A DNA stretch of 6,483 nucleotides from Acidobacteriota bacterium (GCA_021799945.1 JAJYZK010000189.1:1-6483); one strand, 5' to 3'. Positions 1 to 6,362 are shown, numbered from the stretch's first letter. Numbers and translations: made by a program. The notes: generated by a model not told the origin, from the letters alone.

Positions 1-639
1 GAGCACCACCACCATCCACACGTGCAGCCCGGCAAAGAGCAGCATCATGCCCGGAATGACGAAGACATGCAGCGCGAAAAAGCGGGTGAGCGTGGTTCCG
101 CTGATGGTTGGGCCGCCCAGCAGCAAATCCACAAGCGCGCCGCCGATCCAGGGAACGCGCGCGGCAATGGAGGCGCCAATGCCCAGTCCCCAGTATGAAT
201 CCTGATCGAAGCGCATGACCTGGCCGGTGAAGGCCATCCCCAGCGTCATCAGCAGCAGAAAGACGCCCAGGATCCAGGTGAGCTCGCGCGGGAATTTGTA
301 GGCCCCGAAAAGAAAGACCTGGGTCATGTGGATCAGGACCACGGCCACCATGAAATCCGAGCCCCAACCGTGCATGGCCCGCAGGAACCAGCCCAGAGGC
401 AATTGATGATTGAGAGCCTGCAGGCTGTTCCAGGCGCTTGCGGCGGAGGGCGTATAAACGATCGCCAGCAGAATTCCGGTCACAATCTGCAACAGCAGCA
501 GGACGAAACTCGCACTGCCGAAGACGTACCACCAGCTCGCCGTGCTGGCGGGCACTGGATGGAGGGCCACCTCGCGGATCGGCTTCTCCAGCCGCAGCCG
601 GAAATCCAGCCAGGAGTACAGTCGCTTCAGGCTCCGCAT
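1..639 (-). CDS. qcrB: Cytochrome b, N-terminal part of a bc complex (partial, cut by window edge)
   Basis: Quinol-oxidising membrane subunit of a cytochrome bc complex, carrying the two b haems. The frame is open from the start to base 1, giving 213 residues with no stop, so the 3' end lies outside the window. The N-terminus has the amphipathic segment typical of the family (LDFRLRLEKP near residues 11-20, HPVP at 27-30), followed by membrane helices at about 36-62, 94-112, 121-140 and 187-213. The haem ligands are visible: H90 and H104 in the second helix, H191 and H206 in the fourth. The second pair is 15 positions apart, as in cytochrome b6, instead of 14 as in mitochondrial cytochrome b. 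The start at 639 is preferred because AAAGGA sits 8 bases upstream; an in-frame ATG at 648 is the alternative but has no spacing to a ribosome site. It overlaps the Rieske gene by 13 bases. Whether the gene continues as full-length cytochrome b or is split like b6/subunit IV cannot be seen. Confidence 0.93.
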   Translation of the reverse strand, partial: MRSLKRLYSWLDFRLRLEKPIREVALHPVPASTASWWYVFGSASFVLLLLQIVTGILLAIVYTPSAASAWNSLQALNHQLPLGWFLRAMHGWGSDFMVAVVLIHMTQVFLFGAYKFPRELTWILGVFLLLMTLGMAFTGQVMRFDQDSYWGLGIGASIAARVPWIGGALVDLLLGGPTISGTTLTRFFALHVFVIPGMMLLFAGLHVWMVVVL

Positions 640-1163
640 TCCGAGCATCCTTTGCGCAGGCTGGCGGAGGTGGAGAGGGTCGGCATCTGGCCCGCGAAGA
701 TCATCAGGTCGCCGTTTTCGATTTTGTGCCGGTACTCGAAGAGACCGCGCGGCGGAGGCCCGGCGGCGCGGGAGCCGTCGGCGTAATAGACGCCTCCATG
801 GCAGGGACACATGAACAGCTCCGATTGCGGAAACCAGCGCACCGGGCAGCCGAGATGCGCGCAATTGACGGCAAACACCTGAAAGGACTTGCCGTTCCGC
901 CGCCGCACCCAGCAGGCGGCCTTGCCCGTCGCTCCATCCCAGGGCACATTGTTGGGATTGGTGAAAGTAGCCAAGCGGGTTTGGCCTTCGGGAAACTGGT
1001 TCGCGTCGCCGAGAGAAACCCATGCATCGTAGCCGCCATTGCGGCGGATCGGTCCCAGCAGATAGGCCACGACGGGGGCGGCGATGGCGGCGGCGACGGC
1101 GCCATTGACAAGAAGGCCGATGGTCATCAGCAGGGACCGCCGGGACGGTTTGTTTTCGCTCAT
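627..1163 (-). CDS. qcrA: Rieske [2Fe-2S] iron-sulfur protein of the bc complex
   Basis: A 178-residue Rieske protein that takes one electron from quinol and passes it to the c-type cytochrome on the outer face of the cytoplasmic membrane. The N-terminus SRRSLLM (residues 7-13) is a twin-arginine-type motif before one hydrophobic helix (about 11-37), matching an uncleaved Tat signal anchor. The cluster-binding motifs are intact: CAHLGC (101-106) and CPCHGG (119-124), giving ligands C101, H103, C119 and H122, and the disulfide pair C106-C121. The proline loop GPPPRG (135-140) is present. The usual Ser after the second motif's CPCHG is Gly (G124), while the Tyr two residues later (Y126) is kept. 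The start is ATG at 1163, overlapping the stop of the dihaem cytochrome gene as ATGA, with GAGGA 7 bases upstream. A longer open frame reaching to 1886 is only readthrough of the frame into the cytochrome gene. The C-terminus ends in an unusual CxxC (C173, C176) encoded where the next gene begins. Confidence 0.95.
   Translation of the reverse strand: MSENKPSRRSLLMTIGLLVNGAVAAAIAAPVVAYLLGPIRRNGGYDAWVSLGDANQFPEGQTRLATFTNPNNVPWDGATGKAACWVRRRNGKSFQVFAVNCAHLGCPVRWFPQSELFMCPCHGGVYYADGSRAAGPPPRGLFEYRHKIENGDLMIFAGQMPTLSTSASLRKGCSECGA
648..653 (-). promoter_or_regulatory. Probable ribosome-binding site of the cytochrome b gene, inside the Rieske gene
   Basis: AAAGGA lies 8 bases before the ATG at 639, within the last codons of the Rieske gene. 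Its last A is also the first base of the alternative ATG at 648, which would leave no spacing for that start; this favours 639. Confidence 0.55.
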
Positions 1164-1948
1164 TTTTGTGTCCTCGCTCCTTGATTGCCCGCGGCCGCTG
1201 CGCCGCCTTCTACGGCAGGTCCGGGCCGCTGTTCGGAAAGCCACGCCACCACGTCGGTTACATCCCTGTCGGTCAAGGGATAATGCGCGGGAGCATCCCC
1301 CGCGGGGCGCCCCGGGACCATGCCTCGCCAATCGGGCTGTCCGAGGTCCGGCCGGCCGGCGATCACGATGGTGCGCAGCGACTGATCGTCCAGCAGCGCC
1401 AGAAAGTCGGGATCGGTGATGGCCGCCGGGCCTCCGGGAGCGTGGCAGCTCGCACACGCTTGCCCGTATACCTGCCCGCCATGAGCCGCATCTCCCGCGG
1501 TCGTTGCACGGTAGGGAGGGGTATCGCCGGGAGCGGCGCTGGGGCCCTTGCGCCAAGCCTGCCGCAGGCCCTGGGCGAGAGACTGAATCTGGGCCTCGGT
1601 CAGCGTGCCCCCGGCGCTGCGGGCGAAGGCCGGCATCTGAGAGCCCGGCCTTCCCTCCGAGATGACATGAGCCAGCGTCGCATCCCCCACCAACACCTGA
1701 TATTCGGGATTGGCCAGCGGATAGGCCGGACCGTCCTGGCCCGCAGCGCCGTGGCAGCCCGAGCAATTCTGCCGGTACAGCGTGGAGAAATCGAGAATCG
1801 CATCCGGATTCGGCGTCTCCGAGCCAGGCCTGGGTTTCCCGGGCGCAAAATTGACCAGGCCGCTGCAGCCCGGGAGCGCAAGGCACAGGGCAAGACTCAG
1901 CGCCGCGCGCGCGGCGGCCGCGCGGGCGTTCCTCCGCAGCGCGCTCAT
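1160..1948 (-). CDS. Dihaem cytochrome c, probable lipoprotein
   Basis: A 262-residue protein with two class I cytochrome c domains, probably the electron carrier between the bc complex and the oxidase, in the place of cytochrome c1. The first haem site is CSGCH (62-66) with probable axial Met M105 in QMPAF; the second is CASCH (165-169) with a probable axial Met at M210. The N-terminus is Ala- and Leu-rich with arginines near the start (residues 1-27) and ends in LPGC (25-28), a lipobox-like site, so Cys28 is probably lipidated and anchors the protein to the outer face of a membrane. No other membrane helix is seen. The tail after 240 is Ala/Gly-rich and looks disordered. The ATG at 1948 is chosen because it overlaps the previous stop as ATGA and starts exactly at the signal peptide; the frame is open further upstream to 2092 but that stretch is not signal-like. 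The stop overlaps the Rieske start, also as ATGA. The actinobacterial dihaem QcrC is a functional parallel, but that protein has a C-terminal membrane helix missing here. Confidence 0.9.
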   Translation of the reverse strand: MSALRRNARAAAARAALSLALCLALPGCSGLVNFAPGKPRPGSETPNPDAILDFSTLYRQNCSGCHGAAGQDGPAYPLANPEYQVLVGDATLAHVISEGRPGSQMPAFARSAGGTLTEAQIQSLAQGLRQAWRKGPSAAPGDTPPYRATTAGDAAHGGQVYGQACASCHAPGGPAAITDPDFLALLDDQSLRTIVIAGRPDLGQPDWRGMVPGRPAGDAPAHYPLTDRDVTDVVAWLSEQRPGPAVEGGAAAAGNQGARTQK

Positions 1949-2826
1949 CGGCCTTCTTCTCCCGATTCCGTTCTCTGGTCCAGGCCTTCTTGGTGTCTTT
2001 CCGCTATCAGTCCCGGCGTTTCCAGGCCCACCCGGGCGGCGAATGGCAGGTACTGCTGCGTCCGGATGTGAGCTTGTTTGGCCACCACCCACCCGGCCAC
2101 CATCCCGAAGGCGATCTGCGAAACCACAAACCAGACCCAGTGGATCTTCTGGTCAAGAAAGGGATTGATCAGGCTGAGCGAGGCATGCAGCACCCCGGTC
2201 CATAGCAAGGGCGCAAACAGGCCCCCGAGGAGAATGGGATGGCGGGGCAGCATGGGCAGCGTTGCGCCGTAGAGCAGCCCCACCAGAAGCGACAACGCCG
2301 CATGGATCACCGCCGCGGTTACCAATGCGCTCAGCCGGAAGTGGGTGATCTGGGCCATGGTGGGATTCGTCCAGTCCGCAACTCCGGCTCCGCCCAGCAG
2401 GTTCACCGCGTACCAGAAGCTGTGGAAGGCGATGAGCCCGTATAGAGTTGCGGGAACGATCATGGCAATGCCTCCCGCGACCCCGCCCTTCAGCCCGGCG
2501 GTGACGGAAGGAGTGGTGACCGGCAAATGCGCCCGATGCTGCGCGTCGATGTGGATGCGGGAGACGGCGCGGTAGGTGGATTTGGGAGCAAATTCGTGAG
2601 CCTCCATGGAGATGAGCTCGTGGCGCTCCTGCGGCAAAACCTCCCCGAACCAGCCAATGCCTCCGGATACGGCCAGCACCAATCCGAGCAGGCTTATGGC
2701 CGCGCTGGTCACCACTCCCAGAAAGATCAGCAGGAGTCCGAAGGCCAGAACAAGAGGCCATGCGGTGGGCGCGGGCAACGCGACAAATCCGTCGGGAGCC
2801 TCCGGGCGCTCTTCATGCGAACTCAT
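1945..2826 (-). CDS. Uncharacterised membrane protein of the respiratory operon (about six helices)
   Basis: A 293-residue membrane protein of no assigned function. Hydrophobic segments fall at about 23-41, 44-61, 113-137, 164-188, 195-218 and 230-250, with a soluble stretch between about 62 and 112 and a hydrophilic tail from 251. The first two helices (AWPLVLAFG to GWFGEVLPQE) resemble, in size and feel, small subunit-IV-like proteins of bacterial cytochrome oxidases; the remaining four helices match no family I can name. Several histidines lie in or next to helices (H135, H162, H175, H214, H229), and the motif V-(I/L)-H-A-(A/S)-L-S-L occurs twice, at 173-180 and 212-219. The start at 2826 is supported by GGGAGG 8 bases upstream, and the stop overlaps the start of the dihaem cytochrome gene. 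Lying between subunit III and the bc genes, it is likely an accessory subunit or assembly factor of one or both complexes (inference). I have an uncertain memory of similar proteins in cox clusters of other bacteria. Confidence 0.85.
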   Translation of the reverse strand: MSSHEERPEAPDGFVALPAPTAWPLVLAFGLLLIFLGVVTSAAISLLGLVLAVSGGIGWFGEVLPQERHELISMEAHEFAPKSTYRAVSRIHIDAQHRAHLPVTTPSVTAGLKGGVAGGIAMIVPATLYGLIAFHSFWYAVNLLGGAGVADWTNPTMAQITHFRLSALVTAAVIHAALSLLVGLLYGATLPMLPRHPILLGGLFAPLLWTGVLHASLSLINPFLDQKIHWVWFVVSQIAFGMVAGWVVAKQAHIRTQQYLPFAARVGLETPGLIAERHQEGLDQRTESGEEGR

Positions 2827-2834
2827 CGTCGATC

Positions 2835-2840
2835 CCTCCC
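2835..2840 (-). promoter_or_regulatory. Ribosome-binding site of the uncharacterised membrane protein gene
   Basis: GGGAGG lies 8 bases before the ATG at 2826. The strong, well-spaced site supports this otherwise unrecognised gene as truly translated. Confidence 0.75.
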
Positions 2841-2857
2841 GGTCTCCAGTCTCACGC

Positions 2858-3481
2858 TCATCTCCCGATCACGTACACCACGGTAAAGACCACAACCCAT
2901 ACCGCATCGACGAAATGCCAGTACAGCGCCAACACCTCCACCCGATGTCGATGTTGCGGGTGGAGCTTGCCGGTCAGGGCGAAGATCAGCACGAAGGAAA
3001 GCATGATCAGCCCGATGATGACGTGGCTGGCGTGCAGGCCGACCAGAGAATAAAAGGTGGTGCCGAAGAGATTGGTTCTGACGGTCAATCCGTCCTGATA
3101 AATCAGCTTGCGCCATTCGAGCGCGGTCCCGGCCAGGAAGATTGCGCCCAGCAGGGCGGTGCAGGCCCACCAGGCGGTGAAGGCGCGCATGGCGGAGCGC
3201 GTCGCCGAGCGTGTCGATGCGCGTTTCAGGGAGCGCTCCGCCAGCCAGATCGTAATGCTGCTGGAAAGCAGGCATACGGTGTTGAAATAGGGGATCTCCA
3301 GCACCTGCCTGGGGGTAGGCCCGGAGAGGCTCTTGCCGATGTAAAACACATAGGCGACGACGAAGATGGCGAAGATCGCGCTCTCGGCGACGATCACGGC
3401 GAGCATGGCGACGATGCCGCGGGAGGGCGCGCGGCGGTCGCTCCCGGCGTGGGGAGGAGCGGGAGCGGCAAGGGCGCTCAT
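2858..3481 (-). CDS. ctaE: Cytochrome c oxidase subunit III
   Basis: Integral membrane subunit that packs against subunit I and stabilises proton uptake and turnover of the oxidase; it binds no metals. The 207 residues form five helices at about 22-46, 63-84, 102-122, 140-168 and 184-205, the short bacterial form lacking the first two helices of the mitochondrial protein. Family hallmarks are the conserved glutamate E33 in VAESAIFAIF (counterpart of the carbodiimide-reactive Glu), EW at 122-123, the HxxH in GLHASH (H150, H153), and E182 followed by YWHFVD (187-192) in the last helix. The start at 3481 has GGAG 8 bases upstream and no in-frame alternative upstream. It lies 45 bases after ctaD and 31 bases before the next gene, in the same operon. 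A longer overlapping frame (2823-3503) is a shadow without subunit III motifs. Confidence 0.95.
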   Translation of the reverse strand: MSALAAPAPPHAGSDRRAPSRGIVAMLAVIVAESAIFAIFVVAYVFYIGKSLSGPTPRQVLEIPYFNTVCLLSSSITIWLAERSLKRASTRSATRSAMRAFTAWWACTALLGAIFLAGTALEWRKLIYQDGLTVRTNLFGTTFYSLVGLHASHVIIGLIMLSFVLIFALTGKLHPQHRHRVEVLALYWHFVDAVWVVVFTVVYVIGR

Positions 3482-3526
3482 TTCGGCCGCTCCGTGTTTG
3501 CATCTGTCATCCTTGCATGGCCGCGG

Positions 3527-5227
3527 TTATTCATAGCGCCAGTCCGGATCTTCGGGGTGCTTCTGGTCCCATAGCGGACGGCGGCTTGCCACTACCGGCT
3601 CGATGGCGAAGTTGTAGGGAGGCGGCGGCGAGCTGGTGGCCCATTCCAGCGTCCAGGCATCCCAGGGATCCGGCCCCGCCTCGGCGCCTTTCAAGTAGGA
3701 CCGCACCATGTTGAAGGAGAACAGAAGAATCGCGATCCCCTGCACAAAAGCCCCCACCCCCACCAGGATGTTCCATTTCTCCCAGCCAAAGCCGGGCTGA
3801 TAGGTGTAGATCCAGCGCGGCATGCCTAGGAGCCCGGGGATGTGCATGAAGTCGAAGGTCATGTGGAAGCCCAGGACGAAGAGCCAGAAGTGCCATTTTC
3901 CCAGGCGCTCGCTCAACAGTTTCCCCGTCATCTTGGGAAACCAATAGTAGAGGCCGGAGAAGATGCAGAAAACGATGGCTCCCACCAGGACGTAGTGGAA
4001 ATGCGCCACGACGAAATAGGTGTCATGCAGTTGCCAGTTCCAGGGCGCCATGGAAAGCATGATGCCGGTCAGTCCCGCCAGCAAAAACTGGGCCACGAAA
4101 GCGACGGCGAACATCATGGAAACCGTGAAGCGGATTTTGCCGCCCCACATAGTGGCGATCCAATTGAAGATTTTGATTCCGGTGGGAACCCCCACCAGGC
4201 CGGTAGACAGGACGAAGAAGGCGTTGCCCGGCGCGCTCATGCCCACGGTGAACATGTGGTGGGCCCAGACCCCCAGGCTGATAAAGGCGATCCCCGCAGA
4301 GGCGGCGACCATCGCCGGATAGCCGAAGATGGCTTTTCGGGAAAAGGTGGGAATCACCTCGTTGGCGATGGCGAAGGCCGGAAGAACCAGCACATAGACC
4401 TCGGGATGCCCGAAGATCCAGAAAAAGTGAAACCAGAGCACGGGCGAACCGCCGGCCTGCGAATCGAAGAAATGTCCTCCCAGGTAACGGTCGATGAGCA
4501 GCATGATCTGCGCCGCCGTGAGCGGGCTGATGGTGACCAGGATGAGGCCCGCGGTGGTCAGGTTCAGCCACACCAGCAAAGGCATGCGGAACAGCGTCAT
4601 TCCCTTGCAGCGCATGCAGAAAACGGTGGCGATGACGTTGACCGCGGCCCCGATCGTGCCGATCCCCGACATGACCAGGGCCAGAGCCCAGTAATCCATG
4701 GTATGTCCGCGGGAAAAGGCCCGTTCCGTAAGCGGCGCGTATCCCCACCAGGTGGTGTCGGGCGCGCTGCCGGCGCCCTGCAGGCCGACCGCGCCAAGAA
4801 AGCTGTAATAGAGGAAGAATCCGCCGAGCGCGGTCATCCAGAAGCTGAAGGCATTCAGCCGAGGCAGGGCCATATCCCGCGCGCCGATCATCAGCGGCAC
4901 CAGATAATTGGCGAATCCGATGATGAACGGCATCCCCACCAGAAAGACCATGGTGGTGCCGTGCATGGTGAACAGGCGGTTGTAGACCTCAGGGGAGAGG
5001 AAATGGTTATTGGCCACCATGAGCTGGACGCGCATCAGCAGGGCCTCGACTCCCGCGACGAGCAGAAATATCAGGGCATAGCCGATGTACATCAGGCCCA
5101 GCTTCTTGTGATCGACCGTCGTCACCCAGGTATGGAGCGTTTCCAGCCAGGTAAAGCCGGGTTGCTCCCCGGGAAGGTCGCCGGGGAGCTCCATGGGCCG
5201 GTCGACCGGCAAGGTGGAATCGGCCAT
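3527..5227 (-). CDS. ctaD: Cytochrome c oxidase subunit I (A-type haem-copper oxidase)
   Basis: Catalytic subunit that reduces O2 to water at the haem a3-CuB centre and pumps protons across the cytoplasmic membrane. The protein has 566 residues, normal for the family, with about twelve helices. All expected residues are present: H89 and H411 for haem a, H409 for haem a3, and H274, H323 and H324 for CuB, with Y278 in HPEVY (274-278) able to form the His-Tyr cross-link. E276 in the same motif is the A1-subfamily glutamate at the end of the D channel, whose entrance Asp is D117; the K-channel lysine is K352 in PTGIK. H401-D402 match the Mg/Mn site. The ATG at 5227 is chosen because AGGAGG lies 8 bases upstream and the preceding residues in the longer frame (from a TTG at 5266) are arginine-rich and non-conserved. 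It starts 70 bases after ctaC and ends 45 bases before ctaE. The C-terminal PPPPYNF stretch (534-540) is typical of subunit I. Confidence 0.98.
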   Translation of the reverse strand: MADSTLPVDRPMELPGDLPGEQPGFTWLETLHTWVTTVDHKKLGLMYIGYALIFLLVAGVEALLMRVQLMVANNHFLSPEVYNRLFTMHGTTMVFLVGMPFIIGFANYLVPLMIGARDMALPRLNAFSFWMTALGGFFLYYSFLGAVGLQGAGSAPDTTWWGYAPLTERAFSRGHTMDYWALALVMSGIGTIGAAVNVIATVFCMRCKGMTLFRMPLLVWLNLTTAGLILVTISPLTAAQIMLLIDRYLGGHFFDSQAGGSPVLWFHFFWIFGHPEVYVLVLPAFAIANEVIPTFSRKAIFGYPAMVAASAGIAFISLGVWAHHMFTVGMSAPGNAFFVLSTGLVGVPTGIKIFNWIATMWGGKIRFTVSMMFAVAFVAQFLLAGLTGIMLSMAPWNWQLHDTYFVVAHFHYVLVGAIVFCIFSGLYYWFPKMTGKLLSERLGKWHFWLFVLGFHMTFDFMHIPGLLGMPRWIYTYQPGFGWEKWNILVGVGAFVQGIAILLFSFNMVRSYLKGAEAGPDPWDAWTLEWATSSPPPPYNFAIEPVVASRRPLWDQKHPEDPDWRYE

Positions 5228-5235
5228 GCGTCTCT

Positions 5236-5241
5236 CCTCCT
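5236..5241 (-). promoter_or_regulatory. Ribosome-binding site of ctaD
   Basis: AGGAGG lies 8 bases before the ATG at 5227, within a purine-rich stretch. It sets the start of subunit I and rules out the longer frame that begins at 5266. Confidence 0.85.
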
Positions 5242-5297
5242 GTCCTCTTCTTCGCGCCGCCGGCAAGCTCCTCCGGCATTGGGATCTTTCCCGGTCC

Positions 5298-6362
5298 TTA
5301 CTTGAGCGTGGATAGATACGCGACGATCTGATCGGTCTCCGAGTCGCCGAGCTGCATCGCCGGCATCTTTGCTCCGGGTTTGATGGATTGCGGATCGTGA
5401 ATCCAGCGTTTCAAATTCGACGGAGTGTTGGGGATAATCCCGGAGGCCAGGGTGTCGCGGCTCATCAAGTGCGTCAGATCCGGGCCGTACAATCCGTGCG
5501 CGCTCGAGCCCCGAATGGTGTGGCAACTGACGCAGGACTGGGACTCAAAGAACTGACGCCCGGCGGCCACCGCGGGGTCCTCCACCGCAGGCCGGCGCTG
5601 GTTGGCGACCCAGGCGGCGAAGTCGTCCGGCGTCTGGACGTAGACCCGCAAGAGCATTTGCGCGTGCGCTGTGCCGCAAAACTGCGCGCACTGGCCGTAG
5701 TAAATTCCCACGGCGTCCGGGTCGAAGGTGAGCCGGTTGGTCTGATTCGGCACGGTGTCGATCTTGCCGAAGAGCTCCGGCGCCCAAAAGCTGTGGTCCA
5801 CATCGGCGGAAAGAATCCTCAGGTCCGACACTCGATCGGTCTCTGGTCCGCTCACCGGGATGTGCAGCTCATTTGCGGTGACAAATCCATCTCCGGGATA
5901 GCGGAACTCCCACCAGAATTGATGTCCGACGACATCTACGTGAAGGGAGCTCGGCGGGATGGGCGCCGTCTCGATGGCGAAGATGATGCGCGCCGCAGTC
6001 AGGAACAGGACCACCACGATCAGCACGGGCGCCACGGTCCAGGCCAGCTCGATCTGCGTGCTGCCGTAAATTTGCGGCGGCTCGGCGGCGTCGTCCGTGG
6101 GGCGGCGCCGGAAGCGCACGACGACGAAGAGCAGCAGACCGCCCACGACGGCGAAGATGGCGCCGGTGATCTCCAGAACAAAATACGAGAGCTGTTCGAT
6201 CAGATGAGCTGGCCCGGAATGGGGAGCGAAGATGGTTTGCGATTTTACCGCGACTCTTCCCGCGGATTGCGCCAGGCAGCGGCCGCCTGCGAGTCCGATT
6301 CCCGCGAGCAGTCCCACGGGCAAGCGGAAAACTTCCGGCCTCAAGACCTTTCGCCAGTTCAC
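5298..6362 (-). CDS. ctaC: Cytochrome c oxidase subunit II with fused cytochrome c domain (caa3 type)
   Basis: Receives electrons and delivers them through CuA to subunit I; the fused haem c domain lets it accept electrons directly from a bc complex or another cytochrome. The 354 residues comprise a signal peptide (about 1-31), two membrane helices (about 60-82 and 107-128), a cupredoxin CuA domain (about 138-245) and a C-terminal class I cytochrome c domain (about 265-354). CuA ligands are H190, C225, C229, H233 and M236; the residue between the cysteines that is Glu in many homologues is Gln here (Q227). The aromatic patch FWWEF (149-153) is the usual electron-entry region. The haem c site is CVSCH (277-281) with probable axial Met M333. 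A GTG start at 6362 is chosen because GGGAGG lies 6 bases upstream and the signal peptide begins there; the frame continues to a TTG at 6458, but those residues are not signal-like. Cys29 follows GGR, which is not a lipobox, so signal peptidase I cleavage is more likely. Confidence 0.96.
   Translation of the reverse strand: MNWRKVLRPEVFRLPVGLLAGIGLAGGRCLAQSAGRVAVKSQTIFAPHSGPAHLIEQLSYFVLEITGAIFAVVGGLLLFVVVRFRRRPTDDAAEPPQIYGSTQIELAWTVAPVLIVVVLFLTAARIIFAIETAPIPPSSLHVDVVGHQFWWEFRYPGDGFVTANELHIPVSGPETDRVSDLRILSADVDHSFWAPELFGKIDTVPNQTNRLTFDPDAVGIYYGQCAQFCGTAHAQMLLRVYVQTPDDFAAWVANQRRPAVEDPAVAAGRQFFESQSCVSCHTIRGSSAHGLYGPDLTHLMSRDTLASGIIPNTPSNLKRWIHDPQSIKPGAKMPAMQLGDSETDQIVAYLSTLK

Noticed and set aside
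1164..1886. Possible fusion of a long N-terminal domain to the Rieske protein
   Set aside because: The frame is merely open through the cytochrome c gene; the twin-arginine anchor and ribosome site place the Rieske start at 1163.
1166..2071. Plus-strand open frame of 301 residues opposite the dihaem cytochrome gene
   Set aside because: Arginine-rich shadow; the opposite strand encodes two clear CXXCH domains.
2606..3574. Plus-strand open frame of 322 residues opposite subunit III
   Set aside because: Shadow of ctaE and the adjacent membrane protein gene; composition is low-complexity and no motif is present.
5228..5297. Small hairpin (GCCGG/CCGGC) between ctaC and ctaD as a terminator
   Set aside because: The stem is only 5 bases with a 9-base loop and no T-run follows; it would not stop transcription of the operon.
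3842..5305. Long plus-strand open frame opposite subunit I (487 residues)
   Set aside because: It is antisense to ctaD, is His/Gln/Asp/Gly-rich with no domain, and follows from codon bias of the GC-rich real gene.
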